Shown: positions 45,205 to 53,150 of the stretch, one piece after another
Position numbering within the stretch: position 1 is the stretch's first letter
Layout of the letters: each line of letters opens with the position of its first letter
Assembly: GCF_014201505.1 (NCBI RefSeq)
Contig: NZ_JACHEO010000019.1
Location: 1 to 64,000 of the forward strand
Reading direction: 5' to 3'
DNA length: 64,000 nt
Origin: Desulfoprunum benzoelyticum
GTDB taxonomy: Bacteria > Desulfobacterota > Desulfobulbia > Desulfobulbales > Desulfocapsaceae
Program-made: the position numbers and the translations under genes
Notes under the pieces: generated by a model
Database searches by the model: none
Seen by the model: only the letters and a program-made list of their open reading frames with translations
Told to the model about the DNA's origin: nothing

Positions 45205-46599
45205 CTAACGTGCCGATTCCTTGATCACCAGCATCTGCTGCCAGCGGCCATGGCGATAGCGGCCGGCCGACAACAGGAAAAGGGCGAAGACGAAGATTAA
45301 AACGCACAGCCAGGCGCCGATGATGCCCATGTCGAACGCCAGGATTCCCGCCGACACCGGCAGGATGAGGCAGAGCACGGAGGCGAGCCCGATGCTGACC
45401 ATGATGAAGCGGGTGTCGCCGGCCCCCCTGAGCACCCCGCTGAATACCATGTACAGGGCGTCGAAGAAGAGGTAAGCGGAGACGATGCGGAGGATAGGCA
45501 TCGCCGTGGCGAGAACCGCGCCGGCGGCGGCGGGATCGCTGCCGGTGGCGAGGAAGGGGGAGAGGATAGCCCGGGGAAAGAGGATGAACAGCAGGTCGAC
45601 GACGGCGATATAGACCAGCAGCAGATGGATGCCGCTCCACACCGCCGCCCGGGCCTGCTGCGGCTGCCTGGCGCCTAAGGCCTGGCCGACGAGGACGCTG
45701 ATGCCCTGGGAGACGCCCATCGACGGCATGAAGGCCAGGGCGTTGATCGACATGACGATGTTGGTGGCGGCCAGTTCGATGGTGCCGATCCGGCCGACCA
45801 GGAGGAGGAAGAAGGTGAAGGCAAGGATGTCGATGCTGAACTGCAGCGAACCGGGGACGCCGTAGCGCATCAGGCGGGAGAAGATCTCGCCGCTGAAGGC
45901 GCGGTTGCTGAGAACGGCGAAACGGCGGTCGTGCTCGGGGGTGAAGATCAAAAGACTCAGCAGCAGGAAACTGATCGCCCAGGCGCAGACCGTGGCGACC
46001 GCCGCTCCGGCGATCCCCATTTCCGGCAGGCCCCAGCGGCCGAAGATCAGGGCGTAATCGAGCGGGATGTTGACGGCCATGCCGAGGAGGGTGCTGAGCA
46101 TCACCGGGCGGGTCATCCCCCGCCCGGCGAAGAAGGTCGACAGCGTGGCGACGGCGACATGGAGGACGGCGCCGCGGCAGAGGATATCGAAATAGATCCG
46201 CTCCAGGGCCTGGACCTCCGGGCTGTGCCCGGCGAGGCGGAACAGGGGCTCGGCGGCGAACAGGGACAGGAGCCAGAAGATAAGGCCGGAGAACAGGGTG
46301 AAATAGAGGCCCTGCCACAGCACCCGGCCGATCTGGCGATGGGCGCCGCTGCCGCTGTACTGGGCGATGAAGACCCCGACATAGCTGCCGACCCCGCCGA
46401 AGAAGGCCATGAACAGGAAGGCGGTGATGCCGGCCGGGGCAGCGGCGGAGATCGCCTCCAGGCTGTAGTTGGCGAGAAAGGCGCGGTCGGTGAATTCCAT
46501 CACCGTGGTTGCCGACATGCTCGCCACCAGCGGCAGGCAGACCCGGACGACGTCATGATAGCGGCTGCGACGGCGCCAGTTGCTGATCGTTTGGAGCAT
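45205..46599 (-). CDS. MATE-family efflux transporter
   Basis: 464 aa with twelve membrane segments. Seen: LPLVASMSATTVMEFTDRAFLANY (MATE N-half signature), AEPLFRLAGHSPEV, FFAGRGMTRPVMLS, NIPLDYALIFG, MSINALAFMPSMGVSQGISVLVGQALG, and FSGVLRGAGDTRF in the C half. Sodium- or proton-driven drug/metabolite export is expected; substrate unknown. The ATG at 46599 is selected by family alignment; the open frame to 47118 continues as antisense of the RapZ-like gene. Confidence 0.9.
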   Translation of the reverse strand: MLQTISNWRRRSRYHDVVRVCLPLVASMSATTVMEFTDRAFLANYSLEAISAAAPAGITAFLFMAFFGGVGSYVGVFIAQYSGSGAHRQIGRVLWQGLYFTLFSGLIFWLLSLFAAEPLFRLAGHSPEVQALERIYFDILCRGAVLHVAVATLSTFFAGRGMTRPVMLSTLLGMAVNIPLDYALIFGRWGLPEMGIAGAAVATVCAWAISFLLLSLLIFTPEHDRRFAVLSNRAFSGEIFSRLMRYGVPGSLQFSIDILAFTFFLLLVGRIGTIELAATNIVMSINALAFMPSMGVSQGISVLVGQALGARQPQQARAAVWSGIHLLLVYIAVVDLLFILFPRAILSPFLATGSDPAAAGAVLATAMPILRIVSAYLFFDALYMVFSGVLRGAGDTRFIMVSIGLASVLCLILPVSAGILAFDMGIIGAWLCVLIFVFALFLLSAGRYRHGRWQQMLVIKESAR

Positions 46600-46755
46600 G
46601 CGGTCGGTCTGGTCTCGGGAAGGGTTGCGGTCGGGATGGGTGGAGGGTCGGAATGTCCTCTTACCCGAAGACCGGGCGTTTGGGTAGCACTTCTTTACTC
46701 CTTCGGTCGCCGACGGCGCGATGGGGCTATCGGCGACAATGAAAGAGAGGTGGCG

Positions 46756-47163
46756 ATGGACGACAGACTGCAGTTTACCCTTTCCTCGTTTGGATTCAAA
46801 TACGGTCCGCCGCTTACGGCGACCCATCTCTGGGACGTCCGTTTTCTCCCCAATCCCTATTGGGTCGAGGAGATGCGGGATTTGACCGGCCTCGATCCCT
46901 GCGTTGCCGCCTATGTCCTCGACAATCCGGCCGGCCGCGAGTTTCTCCGGCTGACCCGGCCCCTCCTGGTCTACCTGGTGGAGCAGAACCTTGCCGCCGG
47001 CCGGCCCGACATGTGGCTGGCGATCGGCTGTACCGGCGGCCAGCACCGGTCGGTGGCGGTGGTCGAAGCCCTGGGGCGGGATCTGCGCAGCCTGCCGATC
47101 GATCTGGCGGTCAGCCACCGTGACTGCCCTCGCAGCGAAGAGCGCCTGGTTCAGGGACGATAA
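46756..47163 (+). CDS. stand-alone RapZ C-terminal-domain protein
   Basis: 135 aa. FKYGPPLTATHLWDVRFLPNP (shown by FKYGPP and DVRFLPNPYW), LVEQNLAAGRPDMWLAIGCTGGQHRSVAVVEALG (core GCTGGQHRSV) and VSHRDC match the C-terminal half of RapZ/YvcJ. The N-terminal P-loop kinase-like domain of the ~280-aa protein is absent. In RapZ this half binds small RNAs (E. coli) or nucleotide-sugar-like ligands. ATG 46756 follows AGAGG. It is divergent from the MATE gene and overlaps the convergent diguanylate cyclase by 13 bp. Confidence 0.85.
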   Translation: MDDRLQFTLSSFGFKYGPPLTATHLWDVRFLPNPYWVEEMRDLTGLDPCVAAYVLDNPAGREFLRLTRPLLVYLVEQNLAAGRPDMWLAIGCTGGQHRSVAVVEALGRDLRSLPIDLAVSHRDCPRSEERLVQGR

Positions 47164-48011
47164 TCGTTGTCGTGTCGCTGCGCCTCAGCGGGAGGCGGGG
47201 AAATGGACTGCCAGCGCCGCACCCTGTTCCTGCCCTGCTGCTTGGCGTGGTACAGGGCCTGGTCGGCCCGTTCGATCAGCGCATCCAGGGTTTCCCCCTG
47301 AAGGTACTGGGCGACCCCGATCGAGATGGTGATGGGAAAGGTTATGGTCGGACTGAGGCCGGTCTGGAAACTGGTACGGATGCGCTCGGCGAAGAGCGCG
47401 GCGGCCTGTTCGTCGGTATCGGGCAACAGGATGACGAATTCCTCCCCGCCCCACCGGGCCGGGGTGTCATAGGGACGGCAGCAGGACCGCAGGTGGGCGG
47501 CGGTGGCCTTCAGCACCTGATCGCCGACATGATGGCCGTGGGTATCGTTGATGACCTTGAAGTGATCGAGATCGGCGAAGATCAGCGACAGGTCGGTGTT
47601 CCTCCTGCTGATGCGGGCCAGTTCGTCGGCAAAAATCCGGATGAAGCTGCGGCGGTTGCTGAGACCGGTCAGGGGATCGTGGGTCGACAGCTGCTGCAAC
47701 TCGTTGATCAGTGCCGAGACCTGGCGGTCCTTCTCCCTTCTGACGCAGCCCAGGATCCCGAACAGAGTGCCGAACAGCAGCGGATGGATCATGAAGAACC
47801 ACTGGATCGGCGTCGTCAGGACCGTGGCCAGCGGTGCAGGGATGCTGTGGGAGCCGAGAAAGGCGTAATGCATGCTGATCGTCACCAGGGGAATGGGCAG
47901 GCCCCAGAGGATGCCGAACCAGATATAAATATTATGGAGTATATCGTAGCTGAAGGGCAGGCTCGCCGCTGTGCAGAATTCCTTGATCTGTGTCCGGATC
48001 GATTGTGGCAT
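47151..48011 (-). CDS. membrane GGDEF diguanylate cyclase
   Basis: 286 aa. Two membrane helices lie at about 28-50 (IYIWFGILWGLPIPLVTI) and 65-90 (WFFMIHPLLFGTLFGILGC). The GGDEF domain begins STHDPLTGLSNRRSF, has FADLDHFKVINDTHGHHVGD and an active-site GGEEF, with the inhibitory site RxxD (RPYD) five residues before it. It should make c-di-GMP with feedback inhibition; no known sensor domain is visible. ATG 48011 is chosen; longer frames upstream run into the promoter. Confidence 0.92.
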   Translation of the reverse strand: MPQSIRTQIKEFCTAASLPFSYDILHNIYIWFGILWGLPIPLVTISMHYAFLGSHSIPAPLATVLTTPIQWFFMIHPLLFGTLFGILGCVRREKDRQVSALINELQQLSTHDPLTGLSNRRSFIRIFADELARISRRNTDLSLIFADLDHFKVINDTHGHHVGDQVLKATAAHLRSCCRPYDTPARWGGEEFVILLPDTDEQAAALFAERIRTSFQTGLSPTITFPITISIGVAQYLQGETLDALIERADQALYHAKQQGRNRVRRWQSISPPPAEAQRHDNDYRP

Positions 48012-48106
48012 GAGGCGTCCTGGGGCATCGGGATGGCCGGAATCTGCGTTTGCCGTCGGTGAACGGATGGGCTGAAGCGATCGGCATGGTATCCACAGTT
48101 GTTGAA

Positions 48107-48135
48107 ATGATAGCAATTCCGATTGCAATAGACAA
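48107..48135 (-). promoter_or_regulatory. sigma-70 promoter candidate of the diguanylate cyclase
   Basis: Minus strand TTGTCT (48135-48130), 17-nt spacer, TATCAT (48112-48107). It lies about 95 nt upstream of the ATG at 48011. Confidence 0.55.
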
Positions 48136-48218
48136 GTGCTTTACCCTGCGCGGGCGGTGCGGCGACGAAGCCGGGCCGCCGGCAGGTAGGAAAAAGGGTG
48201 TCACTTTCCCCTGAGGGA

Positions 48219-48235
48219 TGGGTATTTTTTACCCA
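48219..48235. repeat. short palindrome upstream of the sigma-54 promoter
   Basis: TGGGTA-N5-TACCCA, a perfect 6-bp inverted repeat centred about 94 bp upstream of the -24 element, the usual place for an enhancer-binding protein. Only one copy is seen, so the reading is tentative. The rest of 48136-48320 shows no gene. Confidence 0.35.
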
Positions 48236-48320
48236 CATTTTTTCTGTCGGTGGAGGATGGGAACAGGCAGTAATTTATTAAGATATGAAAATACAGATAG
48301 ATAGACAATTCATTCATCGT

Positions 48321-48336
48321 TGGCATCCTTGTTGCA
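48321..48336 (+). promoter_or_regulatory. sigma-54 promoter of the ZraP/Spy-like gene
   Basis: TGGCATCCTTGTTGCA: GG and GC elements exactly 10 nt apart, one mismatch to TGGCAC-N5-TTGCA. Predicted start near 48348, giving a leader of about 110 nt. E. coli zraP is likewise sigma-54 dependent through ZraSR. Confidence 0.7.
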
Positions 48337-48459
48337 TTATCATTGGCACAAGGTACTTGGAGCGATGGCGGCAGTCGCCATCATCTGTCAGGAAGACGCA
48401 AAGAAGCCCGGGTATGACGGTTTCGGGTCTTCAACAACAATGAAACAAGGAGAAACACC

Positions 48460-48882
48460 ATGAAAAAGAAAATCGCAGCAGTCGTTCTCGTCTTAGGTTT
48501 GGCTACTTCCGGTGTCGCGTTGGCCCGGGGCGGTATGGGAATGGGCCCAGGGGCCGGCATGGGCTGCCCCCAGGGGATTGCGCAGTACCAGCAGCTCGAC
48601 GAGGCCACCAGGACCAAGATCGATGCTTTCCAGCGTGACAACCAGGATCTCCGCAAGCAGATCGTCATGAAACATGCGGCGATGCGGGCCCTGATGACCA
48701 GCCAGAATGCCGATCCTGCCGCCGCCTCGAAACTGAGCGGCGAGCTGTTCGACCTCCAGGCAACGATGCAGGAAAAGGCCAAGGCCGCCGGGATTTCCCA
48801 GTACGTCGGTGGATGCGGCATGGGCGGGGCCATGGGCATTGGACCCCGTGGCGGTCGCGGCATGAAGGGCGGCAGGATGTAA
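48460..48882 (+). CDS. ZraP/Spy-like periplasmic heavy-metal-sensor chaperone
   Basis: 140 aa. Signal peptide (IAAVVLVLGLATSGVALA), then a Gly/Met-rich start (RGGMGMGPGAGMGC), a helical core with LDEATRTKIDAFQRDNQDLRKQI and MHAAMRALMTSQNAD-like segments, and a Gly/Met/Arg tail (GGCGMGGAMGIGPRGGRG). The two Cys and Met-rich ends could bind metal. Related ZraP/CpxP/Spy proteins are periplasmic chaperones or zinc buffers. ATG follows AAGGAG; sigma-54 promoter upstream and a strong terminator downstream make it monocistronic. Confidence 0.82.
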   Translation: MKKKIAAVVLVLGLATSGVALARGGMGMGPGAGMGCPQGIAQYQQLDEATRTKIDAFQRDNQDLRKQIVMKHAAMRALMTSQNADPAAASKLSGELFDLQATMQEKAKAAGISQYVGGCGMGGAMGIGPRGGRGMKGGRM

Positions 48883-48926
48883 CAACGATTCGACCTCCAT
48901 TTCGGGGTACCTCCTCCCCACCCCGG

Positions 48927-48963
48927 ACCCTCCGGACGGCCCTGCCGTTCGGAGGGTTTTTTT
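48927..48963 (+). terminator. intrinsic terminator after the ZraP-like gene
   Basis: ACCCTCCGGACGGC pairs with GCCGTTCGGAGGGT (one G-T wobble) around a 3-nt loop, followed by seven T (48957-48963). Confidence 0.9.
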
Positions 48964-49092
48964 GTTGGCGCACCGTTGATAAAAAGGGAAAAGTGGGCTA
49001 GACCTACTACCGGAGCAGGGGCCTGCGCCGGAAAATTAATACAGCCAAGCCGGATGCCCGAAATTGTCTTCTTTTTTGCCGGGGAGGGCGAA

Positions 49093-49356
49093 ATGAAAGA
49101 GGAGTATAATTTCAACCTGACGTTACCGCTCGCGGACCTTGATGCGGCGATGCTGGTCCTCGACGAAGCCCGGGCCACGTATCCGGACATGCGCCTCAGC
49201 CGTAAACCGGACCGGCACGGCAATGCCCGGTTTTATCTGTGTTTCCCCTACCATGGCGTTCGCACCGATCTTCGGTTCGGGGAATGGTTCATGGCCCGGA
49301 ACACGAAAAACTGGGAGCTCTTCGGTCCCAATTACGGCATCTGGGGGCTGAGCTGA
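49093..49356 (+). CDS. small protein of unknown function
   Basis: 87 aa. I recognise no family. It has alternating hydrophobic strands and charged helices (YNFNLTLPLADLDAAMLVLDE, ARFYLCFPYHGVRTDLRFGEW) and looks like a small folded alpha/beta cytosolic protein. ATG 49093 follows GGGGAGGGCG. It lies between the ZraP terminator and the EFR1 gene on the same strand, 142 bp before the latter. Confidence 0.6.
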   Translation: MKEEYNFNLTLPLADLDAAMLVLDEARATYPDMRLSRKPDRHGNARFYLCFPYHGVRTDLRFGEWFMARNTKNWELFGPNYGIWGLS

Positions 49357-49498
49357 GGCTGTGTGGCGGAAAGGTGCCGTCCCGGCCGTTTGCGTGTGGC
49401 CGGGGAGGGCGGCGAATGTGTGGAGAGACGGCCAGACCCGGCTTGGTTGACGATGGGGCTGGCGGAAGACAAAATCAAAACGGAACTGATTGAATCCA

Positions 49499-50296
49499 AT
49501 GAAAATAAAAAAAATATGGCTGGTCCCTTTCTCTCCGACCGGGACTTCGAAAAAGGTCATCGCCGCAATCGCATCGGGGATGGCGGGGATTCCAGTTGAA
49601 GAGCTTGACCTGACATATACCGCCGCGGCCGGGACGGTGCGATTCGGGCCGGACGAGGTGGTCATCATCGGGGTTCCGGTGTATGCCGGCAGGGTGGCGC
49701 CGCTGGCCGTCAGCCGACTCTCGGCCCTGCAGGGCGACCACACTCCGGCGGTCATCGTTGCCACCTACGGCAACCGCGATTTCGAAGACGCCCTGGTCGA
49801 ACTGCGGGATATCGCCCGCCAGGCTTCCTTCGTACCGCTGGCCGCCGGCACGTTCATCGGCGAACATTCCTTTTCCGGACCGGAGACCCCGATTGCTCCA
49901 GGCAGGCCGGATGGCCCGGACCTGGCCACTGCAGCGGAGTTCGGCACCAGGATCGGCGCCAAACTGGCATCGCTGGCCGGGCCGGATCCCGCCTGCTGCC
50001 CGGCGCTGCCGGGCAATGTCCCCTACAGGGAGGGGGGAACGCCGCTGCCGTTCACGCCGCTGCTGCTCGAAGCGGCCTGCACCCAATGCGGAACCTGCCT
50101 CACCGCCTGCCCAAACGGGGCGATCGCTTTGCAAGACAAGATAGAAATCGACGTTGAGCGCTGCATGTTCTGCTGCGCCTGCATCAAAATCTGCCCGGAG
50201 AGTGCGCTGGTCATCGATGCCGCTCCCATCCGGCAGATACGGCAGTGGCTCCATGAGCACTGCGCGGCACGGCAGGAACCGGAACTGTTTGTCTGA
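49499..50296 (+). CDS. EFR1-type flavodoxin-ferredoxin fusion
   Basis: 265 aa. The N-terminal part is flavodoxin-like: FMN phosphate loop FSPTGTSKKV, then VVIIGVPVYAGRVAPLAV and VIVATYGNRDFEDAL. The C-terminal part from about 195 has two [4Fe-4S] sites: CTQCGTCLTACPNGA and CMFCCACIKICPESA. EFR1-family proteins are found in anaerobes as electron carriers; partners unknown here. ATG 49499 is preferred over a TTG at 49490; no strong ribosome binding site. Confidence 0.88.
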   Translation: MKIKKIWLVPFSPTGTSKKVIAAIASGMAGIPVEELDLTYTAAAGTVRFGPDEVVIIGVPVYAGRVAPLAVSRLSALQGDHTPAVIVATYGNRDFEDALVELRDIARQASFVPLAAGTFIGEHSFSGPETPIAPGRPDGPDLATAAEFGTRIGAKLASLAGPDPACCPALPGNVPYREGGTPLPFTPLLLEAACTQCGTCLTACPNGAIALQDKIEIDVERCMFCCACIKICPESALVIDAAPIRQIRQWLHEHCAARQEPELFV

Positions 50297-50485
50297 CAAT
50301 CGGCAAGAGCGGCCGGAAGTATCGATACCGGAGGCGGGCCGCCCGATAACCAGTCGATGGGTGCGAGCGGCTGTCGGCAGTGATCGCGGCTGATAAGAAA
50401 TAGAGAAATGGCAAGCGGTGTGTTCGGCCCCCGGCGTCACCGACAGGGTGAGCCGATTGCTTGAAGTCTGTCCCGGGGAGGGAGC

Positions 50486-51697
50486 ATGAAACGCGGTACC
50501 GTCAACAAGGCCGTTCTGCTGGTGATCGTCGGCTGCATCTCAACGGTCTTCCTGGTGATGATCCACCAGTTTCTGATGCCGCTGTTCATGGCCGGGCTGT
50601 TCTCGGCGATGGTCGCTCCGGCCCACCACTGGCTCACCCGCAGGCTCGGCGGCCGGGAGAATATCGCCTCGATCCTGACCGTCATCGGCATCGTCGTCCT
50701 CGTTCTCGGGCCGTTGTCGATTTTGGTCGGGGTCGTGGTCGCCCAGGCTATCCATGTCGGCCAGTCGGTGACGCCCTGGATCCAGGAATTTGTCAGTCAA
50801 CCGACCGAGATGACCCGCTATCTCGAGAAGGTCCCCTATTACGACCAGATCCTGCCCTACCGCGACGTCATCCTCGAGAAGATCGGCCAGATCGTCGGTT
50901 CGATCTCGACCTTCCTCATCGACTCCCTGTCCTCGGTCACCAAGATGACGATGCAGGCGGTGTTCGGCTCGATCATCATGCTCTACGTCATGTTCTATTT
51001 CCTCACCATGGGCGACAAGCTGCTGATGAAGATCCTCTACTTCCTTCCCCTGCACGACCGCGACGAACAGCTGCTGCTCCGCCGCTTCACCTCGGTAGCG
51101 CGGGCGACGATCAAGGGCACTTTGATCATCGGCATCATCCAGGGGGCGATCTGCGGCCTCGCCTTCGCGCTGGCCGGCATCGAGGGGCCGGTCTTCTGGG
51201 GCACGGTCATGGCGGTGATGTCGATCATCCCCGCCTTCGGTACGGCGATCGTGTGGGTGCCGGCGCTGATCATCCTGCTCCTCAAGGGGCAATTCGCCGG
51301 GGCGGTGATCCTCGGCGTGGTCTGCGGCGCCATCGCCGGCAACCTCGACAACCTGATCCGGCCGAGGCTGGTGGGCAAGGACACCGAGATGCACGATCTC
51401 TTCGTCCTCTTCGGCACCCTCGGCGGGATTGCGATGTTCGGCCTGCTCGGCATCATCATCGGTCCGATCGTCGCCGCCCTCTTTATCACCGTGTGGGAAA
51501 TCTACGGAGACGCCTTCCGCGATCATCTGCCCGATGTCGGGGTCGTGCTGCGGCGGATGAAGGAGGAGCCGGTCGCCGGCTGCGACGAGGAGGGACTGCT
51601 GGTGCATGCAGATCAAGACCTTTGTGCGCCGGAGCCGCCGGCCGGGACCGGGGCGGAAACGTCTGCCGCCCCGGAACAAAAAAACGGGACGGCCTGA
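50486..51697 (+). CDS. AI-2E family (PerM/YdiK/TqsA-type) transporter
   Basis: 403 aa. About eight membrane helices, with the family pattern: two helices at the start, a soluble periplasmic or cytosolic helical part at about 85-155, then GSIIMLYVMFYFLTMGDKLL and the conserved block GTLIIGIIQGAICGLAF, FWGTVMAVMSIIPAFGTAIVW, GNLDNLIRPRLVG. Members export autoinducer-2, or act as ion antiporters; substrate here unknown. ATG 50486 follows GGGGAGGGAGC. A bidirectional terminator separates it from hsp20. Confidence 0.88.
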   Translation: MKRGTVNKAVLLVIVGCISTVFLVMIHQFLMPLFMAGLFSAMVAPAHHWLTRRLGGRENIASILTVIGIVVLVLGPLSILVGVVVAQAIHVGQSVTPWIQEFVSQPTEMTRYLEKVPYYDQILPYRDVILEKIGQIVGSISTFLIDSLSSVTKMTMQAVFGSIIMLYVMFYFLTMGDKLLMKILYFLPLHDRDEQLLLRRFTSVARATIKGTLIIGIIQGAICGLAFALAGIEGPVFWGTVMAVMSIIPAFGTAIVWVPALIILLLKGQFAGAVILGVVCGAIAGNLDNLIRPRLVGKDTEMHDLFVLFGTLGGIAMFGLLGIIIGPIVAALFITVWEIYGDAFRDHLPDVGVVLRRMKEEPVAGCDEEGLLVHADQDLCAPEPPAGTGAETSAAPEQKNGTA

Positions 51698-51720
51698 GGC
51701 CGCCCCGTCCCTTTCCTTTG
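51678..51720. terminator. bidirectional terminator between the AI-2E gene and hsp20
   Basis: A G+C-rich hairpin spans 51686-51711 (GGGACGG...CCGTCCC outer stem), with seven A (51678-51684) on the left and CTTTCCTTT on the right. It reads as an intrinsic terminator for hsp20 (minus) and, less strongly, for the plus-strand gene whose last codons it includes. Confidence 0.75.
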
Positions 51721-51755
51721 CCGCCGGTGCGAAAACGACCGGCCACTGACTGTGG

Positions 51756-52202
51756 TTACTGAATTTCGATCTGCTTCGGCGTCAGTTCCGCCGGTCTGGC
51801 GATCTCCAGATGGAGGATGCCGTTTTCGTGTTTGGCGACGACGTTCTCCGTATCGATCTCGAAGGGCAGGCTGAACGTCCTTTCGACCTTGCCGTAGCGG
51901 CATTCGCGGCGATAGCTGTTTTCCTCCTTGACCTCCTCGTCCACCCGGCGCTCACCGCCGATGGTCAGCATTCTGCCCTTGACGTCGACCTTGATGTCCT
52001 TTTTGTCGATGCCGGGAAGTTCGGCGTCGACCATGATCCGATTGTCCTTCTCGTAGATGTCGACCCGCAGGTTGCCGCTGTCGACGATGGCGGGGCGCCG
52101 TTCGAAATTGAAGAACGGGGTGAAGAACTCATCGACGAGACTGGAGAACGTATCCGGTCGATTGATCAGTGATTGGCGTGGCATGTAGCGTGCAAGTTCC
52201 AT
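51756..52202 (-). CDS. Hsp20/alpha-crystallin small heat shock protein
   Basis: 148 aa. The alpha-crystallin domain runs from about 45 to 138: NLRVDIYEKDNRIMVDAELPG, VKGRMLTIGGERR, RYGKVERTFSLPFEID, HENGILHLEIARP, then the I-x-I/V anchor IEI at the tail. Oligomeric holdase preventing aggregation. ATG 52202 follows GGAGGAAC. Upstream on the minus strand TTGACT/TTGACA hexamers lie in an A+T-rich region shared with the divergent double-RHH gene. Confidence 0.93.
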   Translation of the reverse strand: MELARYMPRQSLINRPDTFSSLVDEFFTPFFNFERRPAIVDSGNLRVDIYEKDNRIMVDAELPGIDKKDIKVDVKGRMLTIGGERRVDEEVKEENSYRRECRYGKVERTFSLPFEIDTENVVAKHENGILHLEIARPAELTPKQIEIQ

Positions 52203-52324
52203 GGTCGTTCCTCCTTTGCATGATGGTGCTGGATACTGCGGTTATTTTCCCTCGAGCGGCTTTCGCTCTTTATCTCTTTACTAGGAATGGTAATAATTGA
52301 TGTGTCAAAGTCAATATAAGGAAT

Positions 52325-52355
52325 ATTACTTTTTCGCATTTAATGAAAAAGTAAT
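52325..52355. repeat. perfect 11-bp inverted repeat, possible operator
   Basis: ATTACTTTTTC (52325-52335) and GAAAAAGTAAT (52345-52355) around a 9-nt spacer, in the A+T-rich divergent region between hsp20 and the RHH-repeat gene, 34 bp before the ATG of the latter. Candidate operator for the RHH protein or a heat-shock regulator. Confidence 0.55.
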
Positions 52356-52388
52356 TTAACTGCGCAGCAGGAGTCACGGGAGGGCGTT

Positions 52389-52997
52389 ATGGGAGATCAG
52401 ATCAACTCATTGATCCATCTGGAAATACGTGAAGACAGCGTGCGCGATCTCCAGGGGCGGCAATCGGTCAGGACGACCTTCAAGCTGTCGCCGCGGTCGA
52501 TCGACGCCTTGAGCATCCTTGCCACCCAGCTGGGTATCCGCCAGAAATCGCTGTTCGATTATCTGGTCGACGATGTCCAGACCCTCCGGGTCATCGCCGA
52601 GGGGGGCGGCCTGTCGGGAACGGCGGAACCGCGGGTGGCCAAGACCTATGTCATCTCCCGCCGGACCCTGGAGAATCTCGAACGCATCTCGACCAGCTAC
52701 AACACGCCCCGGGATGTGCTGGTGGAGGTCTCGATCGAACGGATTCTGCCGCTGCTCCGCCGGGAACGGGAAAAGCACGAACGCCGCAAGCACTTTCTCT
52801 CCGAATTGAACGAGCATCTGGCGCGGAGCGCGGAGATGGTGCGGAGGGCGGAGAGCGACCTCGGTCGGGACGATCCGGTGTTCCGGCAGCTGCTGGCGAT
52901 GGTGAAGGCCGTCGATACCTGCTGTGCTGCGGTCGAAGGGTGTGTCGACCGGGGACGCAGGATGGAGGATTTCGCCAGTCAGGAGGAGAATGGCTAA
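52389..52997 (+). CDS. protein with two tandem ribbon-helix-helix-like repeats
   Basis: 202 aa, no named family recognised. Two similar segments, VRTTFKLSPRSIDALSILATQLGIRQKSLFDYLVDD (about 28-63) and AKTYVISRRTLENLERISTSYNTPRDVLVEVSIERI (about 82-117), each look like a strand-helix-turn-helix RHH unit (strand RTTFKLS or KTYVISR). Then a charged helical tail (LRREREKHERRKHFLSELNEHLARS). Two units in one chain could bind DNA as a built-in RHH dimer. Function unproven. Divergent from hsp20 with an inverted repeat between. Confidence 0.65.
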   Translation: MGDQINSLIHLEIREDSVRDLQGRQSVRTTFKLSPRSIDALSILATQLGIRQKSLFDYLVDDVQTLRVIAEGGGLSGTAEPRVAKTYVISRRTLENLERISTSYNTPRDVLVEVSIERILPLLRREREKHERRKHFLSELNEHLARSAEMVRRAESDLGRDDPVFRQLLAMVKAVDTCCAAVEGCVDRGRRMEDFASQEENG

Positions 52998-53150
52998 GGC
53001 AAAGGCGGGAAGCAAACGTTCGCTTTTCCCTGCCGAAAAGCCGTTGAAAAGCGACCGCTATTGCGTATACATGCGGCCATGTTGTCATGGCGGCACCAAA
53101 TGCGTGTTCCGGATTGCCGTGCATCCCGTCTTTTTGTCGCGGAGGCTTTC

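Noticed and set aside
48342..48360. second TGGCAC near the ZraP-like gene as a sigma-54 element
   Set aside because: TGGCACAAGGTACTTG has no GC at the required 10-nt distance from GG; the element at 48321 fits exactly.
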